A stretch of DNA of 64,000 nt from Pseudoscleropodium purum (Eukaryota; Streptophyta; Bryopsida; Hypnales; Brachytheciaceae): NCBI GenBank assembly GCA_963969395.1, contig OZ017803.1, positions 15,066,001 through 15,130,000 of the forward strand, given 5' to 3'. Positions 39,099-57,240 of the stretch are shown piece after piece. A model generated the notes under the pieces. The model was not told where the DNA came from, made no database searches, and saw only the letters and a program-made list of their open reading frames with translations. The translations under genes and the position numbers were made by a program. Every line of letters starts with the position of its first letter. The stretch's first letter is position 1.

Positions 39099-39322
39099 TG
39101 TTGGTAAACAATTGTGATCTAGCAACATAAGTTGTATTGATCAAAAGAGATGCCGGAGCCATGCTAAAGCTCAAAATATATGTAGGTTAATTAGCCCTAA
39201 ACAACATTAACTAAGCTCAAAGGATTCTAAGCAAGGTGAAGACATTCTAGAGACTAACGAAGACTAACGGTATGCTGTACAGAGGGGATGAATGTACTAG
39301 GGATGAATAGCTAGTTATGTCA
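39099..39322 (-). repeat. 5' LTR of the copia element
   Basis: The segment is about 224 bp, starting TGACATAACTAG and ending TTTACCAACA in element sense. The outer boundary is set by loss of identity with the empty paralogous site at about 19262 and may be off by 2-3 bases. Confidence 0.65.
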
Positions 39323-39495
39323 ATATCTCCGACCAAGAGGGAAAGCAGAGAACAGAGAGCACAACTCTGCCGACGGAAGGGTTGGGGCAGGAAAACGCGT
39401 TGCCCAGGTCACGGTAATGACGAAGCAGGGCACGCATCCAGAAATCAGAAACAGACCCTCTGTCACCCGGAATCACTGGACGCGGAATGCTTAAG

Positions 39496-39690
39496 TTAGA
39501 TTGGGGGTGATGGAACCACGATGAGTTCCCCGTTGCTGCACGCATTTGCTGCATTGTTGACTTCCTTTGTTGCTTGACTCTCACTGGTTGCTGTTTCCTG
39601 ATTACTAGATCCGGTGATGAGGCTGGGAACAGGGAAAGCTGACTTGTCCTTTTTTGAAGTCGCATGAACCTTGGTTTCTCTAACTCCAAA
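39496..39690 (-). other. Unidentified coding-like segment downstream of the desulfurase gene
   Basis: The frame FGVRETKVHATSKKDKSAF... to SNGELIVVPSPPI then stop is the paralogue of 18838-19023 and keeps its frame despite indels. A second open frame overlaps it (to 39315) but is broken in the other copy. It may be the terminal exon of an unknown gene. No family was recognised. Confidence 0.3.
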
Positions 39691-40350
39691 CACTCAGCGG
39701 ACCCTGAATTGATCGTTCACGGAATATCATGAAGTAAGTATTAACGAATTACTGTAACAGATTATTCTAATTCAAATCTCCAACCTCAGAATGTGTAATT
39801 GAGTTTTGAAGTATTTTAAAAGTCTGAACACAGCAAGTCGTTGAGGCAAATCCAAATAACAAACAATGATACTTGATGAGACTGCAGAATCTCAATGTGT
39901 TTACCTATCTACGGAAAAAGTTTCAAAAAATCAAGATGAAAATTGAGACCATAGGAACTTACTCAAAATCCATTTTGTCCCTTGGTAGGACATTAGGATT
40001 TTTGGAGTTATTAAACCAGTACTTCGAAAACTTATAATATATTGATAATGTGTCAAAATAATATACATTTCAAGGGATTTGAAAACCCTTTTCATTGCTA
40101 TCAACACCCGACTCAAATAAAGACAATTTAATAAGAGTAAACAAGCTGAGATGCTTATTCGGAAGGCTTAGAACACACTATTTTCTCACAATGCCAAAGT
40201 GGTCACGATGTATCAGAGCTACTCAAACTGTAATTTGCCAGCGAGGTACTGGCATGAAATAATTCAGTACATCTAATTGCATCTCTTTATATTTGAGCTA
40301 GCTAACTAAGCTGACATGCGAAATTATAGGCCAGTTGAAACCTCCTCACT

Positions 40351-45955
<5,605 letters not shown>

Positions 45956-46085
45956 TGCTGCAATTGAGACCAACAACTCAAGCTCTTGAATGTCTCCAAA
46001 CAAGTAGAACTGGTGGAAGTTGTCAGGTACGAGAGGAGGAGTGAGCCTGCATGACTTAGCTGTCCTCCCATTCTCTGCGAAACTG

Positions 46086-46091
46086 TTTATA
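46086..46091 (-). promoter_or_regulatory. TATA box of the intact desulfurase gene
   Basis: TATAAA on the minus strand, about 131 bp upstream of ATG 45955, is conserved with 2086-2091 in the other copy. Confidence 0.6.
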
Positions 46092-46299
46092 CTGCTCCGA
46101 GTAGGTGCATGAGATGTTGCGTACTGTTGTGTTGGGAGTCTGTGGCCTCGGCCAAGGTGCATTTTCTCCGCCTAGGCCAAGTTTCCACCAATGGTAACTG
46201 CAACCCGTTTCTTTAACCGACCTCTCAAGATTCTTGCTTAAAATGTGGAGTACTAACCATTCATGAGAGCCTGAGTACACCTAATTTTTTCACACTTTG

Positions 46300-48390
46300 A
46301 AATTTGATAGATATTATCCACATGGTATCCACGGATCAAATTGCAGGCACGCAAAGAGAAACTGGAAACCTTTTTTGACTTCCAAAACCTGTTATCCAAC
46401 CAAAAAAATAGATACTTAATCCTCTCATCACCAAGGTAGTCACCAAAATATTCTGATTCTTTAATTGGACCAAGAGGAGCATTCTTTGTTTCTAGATAGT
46501 CAACACTGAAGTCATGCATTGGACTTCCACGTGCGCAGCATCATTACAAGGTTGAATACAGGGTATTAATGCTTATTTGGATGATATAGTCACCTTGGAA
46601 TCGAACCTTAAACTGGTATGATCATTAGACAGAAACACCACTTTTGATAAATTGACACACAAGTCCATTAAAATGGCACAGTGGACCCTCAAGCAAGAAA
46701 GGTTGTGGAGCAGGGAAATGGGATGAGGTTGGAATGCTTAACTTCGTAGTGCACAATGCTGGAGATGAAACACAATTTGCATATATACACATCATCAAAA
46801 GAAGTTAATGAAAATGTCAAAATAGCACTTGGAATGATGGAATACCATGAATTTTAAGGAATTGACATGACTGAGCCTATTTTGTACAGACGATTTGACA
46901 GACAAGTAGAATTTCTAAATGTGATAAAAATATTTTAAAATTTGACATCCACAGTCTGTTACAAAACATAACATTCAATACGTAAGTTAAGGTAAGGTAG
47001 GAGGCTCTAAAAGCAACTCTTTAAGGGCTGATCCGCCTTTTTCATAGGTTTGCATGAAAAAAAATATTTTTAGCTCATTATTCAGAGAAAGAAAAATGAA
47101 TGCCCGATGTAACACAAGTAGTTCCATATTTTTCGAAGCATTTTTGAATTAGTGATGAATTTTCAAAGATTTCTGTAGTAGATACCTATTTGTGATCATA
47201 GGTCTCCCAAAATCTGTCCCCTTGCAACTTCTAAAGTGATTTTTGAACCATAGAGGAAATGATTGGCTCTTGGAATAAAATAAGTAAATTTTTCTTGATT
47301 CAATCAATAGCAACAGTGGTCCATTTAAAGATCACCTCCCATCCATTTTACAATCACCTATGGGGCGGTTGCAAGGAGAGGGTTGCAATTACAGCCTCCT
47401 ACCTTAGCCTTCATGTCCACTACTGCTTTCGTTCATGCACCCTGTTCATCACATTGAGCCTTCACCTGTCCACTTAGCTACCAACGAAGTACTGTTAGGT
47501 ATGAAATATCTTATTCTACACCATCTAGAGAAGAGCCAAGGCAGTGACAATGCATGCTTCTGAATGTTAAGATAGGAGGTCCATAAAGCAATCATCTAAG
47601 CACTGGAACTGAATTTTGGGGAGGTGAAACATCTTGAAATATTTTTCAGTAAATTTTCCTTGAAAGACAAGAAGAAATGGCATGTGGTTGAAGTTGTTTC
47701 ATATTTTTTGGAGCTTTATGGAATTAGTTATGAAATTTTGAAGTTGAAGTGGCATAGGGCTGTGAAAGCGACCACCCCTTAGAATGTACACCATTTGTAC
47801 ATTTTGATACACTGAAAAAATCAAAATATACCTCTGTGTCATGTTTGGTTCAAAATGCCCGCTCGCAGTTCGAGCCTCCTACCTTACTCCTGAAATGACA
47901 ACAAAGTAAGTTAAGCGTATGAATTTGCAACTAAGTTACAGTGGGAGGATGCACCTGAGCATTGCAGCACTGGCATGGAATGCAAAGAAAAAACAGAGAA
48001 TTAATATGAAATGGGCCCAAGACAATAATAATTTACTACAGTTGAAATCAATCAGAGTCGCCCTTTTATTGGCTGTCGAGTGGAAGGCTTTGAAGTAAAG
48101 ATTGATTATGTGGCTGGTGGGTTGGGTTGGGTTTTTTCTGCAATGAAATTCCTTTTCATTTGTTTAAAAAAAAAAAAAAAAAGTAAAGATTGACAAAAGC
48201 TGCAACTGCGATGAATGAACAACAGTAAGATGCAGAAACTTCTTCGGCGAGTTGCACTGCAAATGGAAGGAAAAATTCAACGGCATGCCAGGAATTGGTT
48301 CATTTTTAACAACACTGAGGGACCTTCAACGTCACCCAAGTGTGTCATCAGTTCCAGAGTGACGTTTTAGGGCATCCCGAATCTATGAGA
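46300..48390. other. Non-coding upstream region of the desulfurase gene
   Basis: No gene was seen. Patches align with 2300-3900. An inverted copy of the dispersed repeat lies at about 47590-47760, and a poly-A run at 48163-48181. Confidence 0.6.
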
Positions 48391-48590
48391 AACATTCAAC
48401 AAACAAATATTTCATTAAAATGGCGGTATTCCACAAACTTGGCACTTTTAGGTTCAGAATACACGGTCTGAATTGTATACCAGTCCTAGATTTCAGGGTT
48501 TCAGTGGTCTGAAATCTATACCAGTCATAGAAAATTAATGGAAAAATGGTGGAAAAATGGTGCCATTTTAACAAAATATTTGTTACAAAC
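48391..48590. mobile_element. Small foldback/MITE
   Basis: The arms AACAAACAAATATTTCATTA...AAATGGC (48396-48423) and GCCATTTTAACAAAATATTTGTT (48562-48584) are inverted and nearly identical. A related left arm may occur near 9130. The target duplication is unclear; a GGGCATCC word lies about 20 bp outside the left arm. Confidence 0.6.
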
Positions 48591-50500
48591 AATATCGGAA
48601 TTTTGAAGTGGAGGGAGGCGGACCTCATTCTCTTCCTGTGACTTTTAAAAAAAATTGATTTAATGCAAAAGCCAACAATCCCAACCTGAAATTGATTTTT
48701 TTATGCATTATACAAAAAAGGAGAGGAAAAGATTCAACAATTGAAAAAGATTTTTCATAAAAAATAGAGAAAGTTCAATTTATCAACACACATAACAATA
48801 TTTGAAAAGATATAACAATTATGAATCTTCCTATTGTGAATATATTGCAAGCTTTTCATACTTGGACAACTTGCAAGGTTTGGGAAGGAGAATGGTAGAC
48901 TTGGGAACAAAGAGAGACCAATACTACATTAAAGAATGTTTTTTAGAGTTGCCTTATTGTTATGGTATTGGTATAGTGGTTTCTAATTGGATTGAAGTTG
49001 GTCTTAGAGCATTGTTAACATTACACCCAAACAAGCCCAATCTCTTGTTTATTAATTGGATGGAAAGTGAGCAATGAATTCATGACCCCACTAAAATATT
49101 CTCTTCGTCACACCCAAAATTGCAATTTTACTAGGGATAACAATGTCATGTATAACTACTTTTCATTCTATGTACAAATAGTTCATTAGATTAATAATGA
49201 TGGATACTCTTTTTGCTTTGGGCAACTAGGAGCCTTATAGTTAATTAAAAGATAAAATAGCCAGTTGCACTAGCGGTACAAACAGAAATTTGTTATACAA
49301 ATAGGATCCACGTATTTCTTTAAAATTACGTTTCCTTGTAACTACAATAAGAGATGCCCTTACATGCATGCAAGGAAGAGCCAACTCCTCAAATTAATTC
49401 TATTAATTGGCAAGAATAAGCGCAAGGCAATTGTTGAGGAACAATTTGATTCTTCATGGGGTAGCTTTAGAGTTATATGTGCATGTGGATTATTAACCTT
49501 GTAAGAGCATCTCTACTTAGCACTATGAATAAGAAAACTTTCACTATTTTACAATTTCTCCTTGAATTGCACTTGAGATATTTTAATGGCAAAGTCATCA
49601 AAGTGACCCAACAGAATTTGAAGAAGACAACAATTATAACCGAGCTTTGTTGGGCCAACATTATACATCAGTGAATTCACTAATCATTGTCATTACACCA
49701 TCATTGTTAGCGGACTTTGCAAGGTTAAAAAAAAGGCTTTTCCCTCATAGAAATAGAATTATTATTCTTAGTCACACCAATACTTTATAATGGCTACCCT
49801 AAAGCATCCCTATTATAAAGTGGTTATTAATCAAGCTATTATGTTGTCTTATAGTGGAGATCTTCAAAAGACTTTGCAAACCTAAAGGTATGAAGGTTGA
49901 CTTAACTAGAAAAACAAATGATGCACCTATTGGTCCAATAATCAAAGGATTTTGGTGACTATCTTGGTCATGGGGGTCACATCTTTCCAAGGTTAACTTT
50001 TGTCCTAAGTAGAAGATGGTTCCTTCTTTTAAAATATAACTACTTGACACTATTTCTCTCTCTTATTTTTGTCCAATAGGTGTCTATTGAAATGTCACTA
50101 ATATGACCTCAAACCATTTACTTTTAATGTCTTCTATTTTACAAATGGTACTTCATGATTGAAAAATAACAAGCTTTTAGTAATTGGTTTGGGTCTTATT
50201 CTAGGTGCTTCAAACATATATGTCCAGAAGACTTTGAAGTTTCTTCCAATCTTAATTTTAAAAATTCATAAAAAAATATAAAATCCATCCTATTTTTTAG
50301 TTTATTTTTTGAATAATAATGGTCTCCATTTGTTTACAGGGCAAAGATAACACTTAATTGTAATTTTGACTCCAACTATACACACCAATTTAAATGAATA
50401 AAAATAAATGTTTCTACCCTTCTAGTATTGTATCCAAATTTATATGTGATCAAAACTGAGTATCATGTTTTTCTTCAAGTTTTGTTTTGGCATTTCTAAC
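48591..50500. other. Non-coding stretch
   Basis: Partly aligned to 4690-5550 (best at 49857-50090 and 50310-50390). A plus-strand frame at 48802-49077 has no recognised motif and no counterpart frame in the left block. A possible MITE end (TAA then GAGCATCTCTAC) is at about 49503. Confidence 0.5.
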
Positions 50501-51420
50501 TCCTAAAGCCTTGATTATGCTTTTTGATAATATAGAGTTTTGGAGCAACTCACTACAAATGGATTTTTTTTTCTTTGAAATTTTCACAAAACATGGGCCA
50601 GAGGAGTAGATTTATGGCCCAACAATTTTCATAACTTTTGACTTCATAATTAAAAAATTAATGTACGGTATGTCATTTTCAGCAAAGTGAGAGCAGCCAA
50701 GGCAACTCAAAAAATACTTTAAAAATCACTTTTTTAAGAGATAAAAATTTGAAATTGATTTTATAGATTTATATATACATGCAAAGTTTTTAATCATTTT
50801 GTTTTGGTTAATGAGATGAAAGTTATGAGGAGATTTAATTTGTGGATAGTTATAGATTCTACTCTAAAATAAACTTTGAAGTATTTTATCTAATTCAATT
50901 TTTTTTAAATTAGAAAAATAAATAAAGAATAAAGATTGTTTATTACAACATTGTAACAATTGAGATTGGCATTTTTCAGTTCCATAATTCAATTCTTAAT
51001 TAATTTAGTGTTCTGAATCATTCTCTCCTTCTTTCTACTTCCTATTTTTTTTCTATATATTGTACAATTCCAAATGATCTGAAATTTTTCACGAATGTAG
51101 ACAACTTGCCTTAAAGAATAAGTCCAAAGAATAACCACCATTTTGGACATTTTTTCATAAAAATGTGACCTTGTGAAGTGTAGTTGCCTATATTTTCATA
51201 GGGCCGAAAAAATGAATCTTGTCACTTCAAACACTAATATCTTGCAATCTACGTGGTGGAAAATTTTGAAATTTTTTCTGCATCTTTTCAAACTAGTGTA
51301 CTACAAGATCCCAAAGTTATATGTGTCCAACAATGGTTTTTTTCTAAAATTTGGTATTTATACTTGAAATGGCAATTTTAGAGCGTTTTTGGTGGAAACA
51401 TAGTAAAAAGCCTACAAGGG
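50501..51420 (+). mobile_element. TTAA-site element, copy B
   Basis: The 920-bp non-coding element starts TCCTAAAGCC after CTAA (a worn TTAA) and ends CCTACAAGGG before TTAA 51421-51424. The interior matches 52587-53496 over its whole length in order (GGAGCAACTCACTACAAATG, the phrase near AACAATTTTCATAACTTTTG, and GGCAATTTTAGAGCGTTTTTGG). Confidence 0.75.
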
Positions 51421-51621
51421 TTAATGGATACTCATTGTTTGTTTGTTTTTAAAATAAGGAAAAATTCATTGCAAAATAGATAGTATAAATCAACTCAAGA
51501 ATGTTTTCCCCCGAAGGTTATGGAGACTTCAAATTGAACAATACACATCACATTAAAACCCTATTGTTGGTTTAATTTCAAAATCACCAAAATGAACCAA
51601 TAGGAGTGTTTAGATCCTTAA

Positions 51622-52582
51622 CCCCTTAAGGCCCTAGGCCTTTTGGGATTAAAAAACATGCTAGCTTTTGAAATGCTATAAATGAAAATGTAACTAAGTT
51701 ATGCAGATCTTAACCGTACAATCATGTAGTACACATGTTGTAGATGACATGGATCAAATTTGAAGTCATTTGATTGTGAATATTGAAAGATTATAATGTT
51801 TTAGTGATGAAAAAGAATGCTGAAATTTTCCTAAAAACACATTTGGAGGTGAAATTTGAATTCTGAACCTTCTCAAATGAAAAAATTTTAAACTACAAAG
51901 TGCTTGAAAATCAGCATACAAATACATTGGTGAAAAAAAATATCATTTGATTGACTCATTGTGTCTACAAAATGATTTTGAAATGTCAAGAAAAGTTGCC
52001 AAGAATTACATCCAAGGTTGAACCTCCTTCTACTAAAATGCCTCTAACTCACTCATTATTTCTTGGATTGATATAAAATTTTATTGACACAAACTAGACT
52101 AATATGTGCAACTTTTCCAAAAAGAATTATTAAAAACAAGCATTGTATGAAGAAGAAATAGGATGCCAAAGTTCACTATAATGAAAAACTATTAGAATTT
52201 TGAACTTCAGATTGCTTCCAAACATTCAAAACAACCTAAATTGATATGGGAATTTTACCACAAGAACTAGACTTCAAAGGGAAGATAATCCAACAAATAT
52301 TATTTAAAAAAAAATCTATATGAAGGAGATATAAGTCCCAAAAGTTGTAGCCAATAAGTGCAATTCTGTGAACCTAAATTATACTTGTGAACTTTGATTG
52401 GATTTCAAGAAACTAATTCATCTTGGATTGATTTGAAAATTTTACCACATAAACTAAAAAAAGTATTTTCAACTTCTCCAACAAGTTTTATTGGATTTGG
52501 ACATTAGATGTAAAAGTTACATTACTTTGAATTGGACTCAAACTATATGAGGCTGCTTTTGAGCCCCTTGGGCGTTGAGGGA
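51622..52582 (+). mobile_element. TTAA-site element, copy A1
   Basis: The 961-bp element is between TTAA 51618-51621 and TTAA 52583-52586. Its ends are CCCCTTAAGGCCC and GGGCGTTGAGGGA. It abuts copy A2, sharing the middle TTAA. The left duplicate block has a single TTAA (7520-7523) in place of both elements. It is non-coding, and its interior differs from that of A2. Confidence 0.8.
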
Positions 52583-52586
52583 TTAA

Positions 52587-53496
52587 CCCCTAAAGGTCAA
52601 AATTGCATTTTTTTGACAATATAGCGAATTTGGGCAACTCCCTACGAACAAAATTCTTTTCTTTGAAATTTTCACACGACGTATGCTTGAGGAGTAGCTT
52701 TCATGCCCAACAATTTTCATAAGTTTTGACTACATGATTAAAAAGTTATTGTATGATTTGTAATTTTCAATGTTTAGCAAGCAGTCCAAAAATTTCTTAG
52801 AAAATGATTTTTTTCAAAAATAAAAATTTGAAATTGATAATCTAGATTTATACATACATGGAAAGCTTTGAATCATTCCACTTTTATTTATGAGATGAAA
52901 GTTATGACAGAGGTGTTCTAGTTTGCGAACAATTTTAGATTTCTACTCTAAAATAAACTTTGGAGTCCTTTATTTAACTCAATTTTTAATATTTCTTGAA
53001 AAACATGAAAGCAAACGATGTATATTTTTTTATTACTACTTTTTCACCATTGGAATTGGAATTTTTTAATTCCATAATTAAATTCTTACTACTTTAGTAT
53101 TTTGAATCATTTTCTACTTCTTTCTACTTACTATATTTCTACTATATATGTTGTGCAATTTCAAATGATACAAAGAATACAAAGGAGTACCACCATTTTA
53201 AATATTTTTTCATGAAAAAGTGACCTTATGAAGTGTAGCTACCTGATTTTTAGCACAACCAAAGATGGATTTTTGTCAATTCAAATGCTAATATCTTGCA
53301 ATCTATAAGGTGAAAATTTTTGAATTTTTTCACATATTCATAAACTAGCTTACTATAAAATCTTATGGTTATATGTGTCCAAAAATATATATTATTATTA
53401 AAAACTTATGGAGTATTTTTTAAAACTTGGTACTTGTATTAGAAATGGCAATTTTGGAGCGCTTTTGGTGAAAATATAATCTCTAACCTTTAGGGG
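52587..53496 (+). mobile_element. TTAA-site element, copy A2
   Basis: The 910-bp element starts CCCCTAAAGGTC after TTAA 52583-52586 and ends AACCTTTAGGGG before TTAA 53497-53500. It is the best-preserved member of the family also seen at 50501, 55632 (inverted) and 60892. It has no open frame. Confidence 0.85.
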
Positions 53497-53609
53497 TTAA
53501 ATTGGGCCAATAGGCTTTATATTGAAAACCAAACTCATTCTCTTTTTCATTGAGTGCACATATATGAGGTGCTTTCATGGCCATGTGTTGGCACTCCAAA
53601 ATTGATTTG

Positions 53610-53960
53610 CTGTAAGCTTTGACCCAATTTTCCATGTCCAATTTTTTTTTAACTTAGCTACTATTTGTCCCTAGCTAATAATTGATTCACCATAATCCTT
53701 GACCCAATTTCCCACGTGTAATTATTTTCAACTTAGCTACTATTTGTGCCTAGCTAATAGTTGATTCGCCATAATCCTTGATCCAATTTCCCATGTTTAA
53801 TTTTTTTCAACTTAGCTACTATTTATGCCTAGCTAATAGTTGATTTGCTATAATCCTTGACCCAATTTTCCACGTGTATTTTTTTCAACTTACATTTTAT
53901 TTTTACTATTAATTGTTTCGTTATAATCCTTCAGCCACTTTTCCAAGCCCAATTTTTAAA
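53610..53960. repeat. Tandem repeat, about 80 bp x 4
   Basis: Units share AACTTAGCTACTATTT (at 53651, 53730 and 53809), TAGCTAATAGTTGATT and CATAATCCTTGACCCAATTT. The left block (about 7630-7700) appears to have about one unit, so the array grew after the duplication. Confidence 0.75.
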
Positions 53961-54230
53961 TTTAAGATACAATTTGAGTTGGCCTTGTGGATTGTAAAGT
54001 CCGCATCATGCGTGGATCCTAATGTAAAGTGGGCCTAACAATAAATTGAAACACAATCTAAGAGTAGCTTCAAAGATGGGAGTCATTTTCACCTAACAAC
54101 TAGACTACATTTTTACTACCAAATCTAAGATGTTTGCAATATACTCAAATTTGAGTTGACCTTCGCTAGAAAATTGAGGTATGATAATGCCACGTGAGTT
54201 TGAATTTTGTTTGGTGATTGCTTTGCACAT

Positions 54231-54339
54231 AGATGAGGCTTTTCTTTTTCTTTGTTGACACAAGCAAAGTAAACCAATAGATGAGGCTTTTCTTTTTCTT
54301 TGTTGACACAAGCAAAGTAAACCAATAGATGAGGCTTTT
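54231..54339. repeat. 48-bp tandem repeat, 2.3 copies
   Basis: Two perfect units begin AGATGAGGCTTTTCTTTTTC (54231-54278 and 54279-54326), followed by a partial third. The identity indicates a very recent duplication. The period is a multiple of three, but no gene is evident. Confidence 0.9.
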
Positions 54340-55627
54340 GACTTCGAGTTCATGCCTTTCAATGGTGATCTACTTGATTCCAAGATCAGCTACTGAATGC
54401 CCGTCCACAGTTTGTTTGTTTTTGTTTTGACACAAATGAAATGAAATTCCATTGCAAAAAACAAGGAAGCTTACAAGCCAGTGCTGGAGCACAGTTTCAG
54501 ATGAATTATAACTGATTGTCGGGATATTTTTTTTTTAACAAATGAAAGTGATTTTGATTGTTGGGATTTTTGAAGTACCGTTAGAGGGAGTGTACGTGCC
54601 ATTCATTAGACTACCAGGCAGGGATCTGCAAATCTGGAATAAAAAAGAGTCACCAAGGAATCACAATAATGAGTCGTACTTGGAAATACAAGATTGGAAT
54701 TTGGCAATAAAAGGTGGGTACACCCAAAATTGTACCAAAATTGTACCTTGCCTACTACAACTGCCATCAACACTCTGTGTACATCTCTCTCCCAAAACAA
54801 TTTGTACATTCACCTACTGGAAAAAAAACTGTGACCCTTCTTCATAACTTTTGCAAACGGTATTCAAATGCTGCATTCTTTTCACTTGTCAATGAAAAAA
54901 AACTAACAAAAACAGTTGACCAATCTAATAATAATAATAACAACTGGGTGCAATACCCAAAATTGTCGGTTTTGGAAGATACCCACCTTAAAGAACAAGT
55001 ACGAGTTTTTTTCTTTTTTCTTTTTCCTTTTCTTACAAATGAAACGAAATGAATTTTTTTTTTTAAAACATGTGGACAATTTCCATTCAAACAAAGTGGA
55101 ATTTCGTTGCCAATCACAAAAATAAAATTTGATGAGTCTTTGAGATTTCTGCAGTTGAAGAAGTGGCTGACACATCAGCTGTTGAGGTCATCAAAATTAT
55201 CACGGGCTGGTCACGCAGTTGTGGAGCCATGGATTGTCATGCATCAATAATTTCAGCCATTGATGGAAATTCAAGTCATCCCCAATATTTATTTATTGGG
55301 ATATCTTTTCCAACCAACTGGGGCAGCCCATAAGTTTATTCCATCATCAAGGTAAATGAACAACATGGCATATAGTGACAAGCACATGACACATGGTGAC
55401 ATGGACATGTTGCATAATTTTACATGTGACACTATATATGTTTTGACAGTGTATGTCAAAGTCCAACTTCTGTCAGCATTTTGAAACTTTGATGATGAAT
55501 GAATTTTCTTGGAAAAAAAAAATTAACATTGGTGAATATTTCGAAGTGTTTGTAAACACCCCATTTGTAATTAGTGAATTTGAATGATCAGTGAGTGGAT
55601 GGAGAATAGCAGTGTGCAAGACGCAAG
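54340..55627. other. Non-coding stretch
   Basis: 54590-54720 aligns with 8860-9010 of the left block; beyond that no counterpart was found. Short frames here are on both strands and overlap, with no motifs. Confidence 0.5.
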
Positions 55628-55631
55628 TTAA

Positions 55632-56759
55632 CCCCTGAATGATTTTGACTATGTTTTCACCAAAAATGCTCCAAAAATGCCACTTGTAGTATAAGTATCA
55701 AATTTTAGAAAAAAAAAATCATTTTTGGACACATATAACTATAAGATCTTGTACTAAGATTGTTTGAGAACATGTGAAAAAAATTTCAGAAATTTTCATT
55801 ATGTAGATTGCAAGATATTAGTATTTGAAGTGACAATTTTCATTTTGGGGGCCCTACGAAAATCTAGGCAACTGCACTTTAGAAGGTCACATTTGTATGA
55901 AAAAATATCCAAAATGGTGGTTACTCTTTAAATTCATTTTTAAAGTCAAGTTGGCTACATGCTTGAAAATTTTAAGATCATGTGGAATCATACAACATAG
56001 AAGAAAAAAAATAATAAGTAGAAAGGAGTAGAGAATAACTCAAAATACTAAATTGTTAACAATTTATTTATGGAATTGAAAATGCCAATCCCAATGGTTG
56101 TAATGTTGTAATAAACAATCTATGCCCAATTTTTTTTTAATTTATTTCCCGAAATATTGGAAATTGAGTTACATAAAAGACTTCAAAGTTTGTCTTAGAA
56201 TAGAGGTTCAATAATGACCCACAAACTCCCTAAAACTAAAACTCATTAGAAGATTTTTGAGTGCACTATATGCTTGTGAGTTATCAAGTTGTGGGAATTG
56301 TACTTCTGCAGTGATTGCGCAACAATTTGATGTGGATGAGACCATGCCACATCATTTTTCAAATTTTTTTAATTAAAAAAAACATTTTTTGACAATCGGT
56401 TGTTCCCTTCACTGCAAAGAACAACTGCGGAGGAATAGGCTCTCAGAGCCTCAAAAAATCTTCTAATGCCTCATAACTTTTGATTCATTGATCAAATGGA
56501 ATGATGCAAAGCTTTCCAATTATATCAAAATCTAGAGAATCAATTTCAAATTTTAATTTCTCAAAATAAAGATTTTTAAAGAAGTTTTTTTTGTTGCCCA
56601 AACTACCCATCAAGCAATGAAAAGTACATATCATACAATAACTTTTTTAACCATGTAGTCAAAAGTTATGAAAATTGTTGAGCTTTAAAGCTACTCCTTG
56701 GATACATGTCGTGTTAAAATTTCTACGTTGCCAAAAAATGTTGTTTAGGCATTTAAGGG
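55632..56759 (-). mobile_element. TTAA-site element, copy C (inverted)
   Basis: The 1128-bp element lies between TTAA 55628-55631 and TTAA 56760-56763. Read on the minus strand it follows the order of copy A2 (for example AAGGAGTAGCTTTAAAGC and ACTACATGGTTAAAAAAGTT) with an extra internal segment around 56230-56460. It is non-coding. Confidence 0.75.
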
Positions 56760-56763
56760 TTAA

Positions 56764-56939
56764 CCCATAAATGACGTGGTGGCCATTTTTTGGTTGATAA
56801 ATGACAGAGAATCTTGTTATGAAGGATAGAATTGAAACTATTCATCCTTCAAATGAGTATTTTTCCAATATTTTAGGCCAATTATTTACATGGTAATGAA
56901 AAGAGATGATTTCCAAGGCCACCCATGATTCTTCAAGGG
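56764..56939. mobile_element. Short TTAA-site MITE
   Basis: The 176-bp element is flanked by TTAA 56760-56763 (shared with copy C) and 56940-56943. Its ends are CCCATAAATGACGTGGTGGCC-like and GGCCACCC...CAAGGG. A diverged relative lies at about 59775-60001. Directly downstream, TTAA 56959-56962 with CTCCTAAAGTC marks a further partial element running to about 57240. Confidence 0.6.
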
Positions 56940-56962
56940 TTAAATATATTTTTTTGATTTAA

Positions 56963-57240
56963 CTCCTAAAGTCTCAAGACCTTTTTTCATCAATTAAGCA
57001 TTCAAAATATTATTTTCTACTACAAAAAGCAATATTTATTATTATTATTACTACTACTACTACTATATTGTATATCTAACCAGAAGATCTTACAATAGAT
57101 TAGCATAAAAATATGTAGAAGAAATTTCAAAACTCCAACTATATAGATTGCAAGATATTCCAAGTCAAAATGAAGAACACATAGTATTTTGGCAATGTGA
57201 CAAACTAGTGTATAAGATTTGAATCCTCTTGTATTAAATT
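56963..57240 (-). mobile_element. Partial TTAA-site element
   Basis: It starts CTCCTAAAGTCTC after TTAA. It includes a TAT/ATT/ACT microsatellite (57034-57066) and phrases of the family's 3' part in reverse (GATCTTACAATAGATTAG, ATAGATTGCAAGATATT). The far end was not found. Confidence 0.5.

Larger units (their letters stand above)
37080..39322 (-). mobile_element. Truncated, decayed Ty1/copia retrotransposon
   Basis: In minus order it has a 5' LTR (39099-39322), a primer site, and a gag frame around 38892 (KLVGPTNYILWSYKVKMLL, with ILNSLPKSWSTF further on). Then follow a CCHC knuckle (CYKCDKPRHFVRDC, about 37940-37990), a protease with the DSG motif in WFLDSGASSHVTG (about 37690), HALYVPRVKTNLLSV and the GAG-pre-integrase HLWHQRIGHLNYQTL. 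Frames carry many stops. Integrase, reverse transcriptase, RNase H and the 3' LTR are missing; the element ends at the GC-array transposon end at 37079. It inserted into the 3' flank of the intact desulfurase gene, since the paralogous copy is uninterrupted there (near 19262). Confidence 0.9.

Noticed and set aside
48802..49077. 91-codon plus frame
   Set aside because: No motif, no ATG context of note and no matching frame in the paralogous left block.
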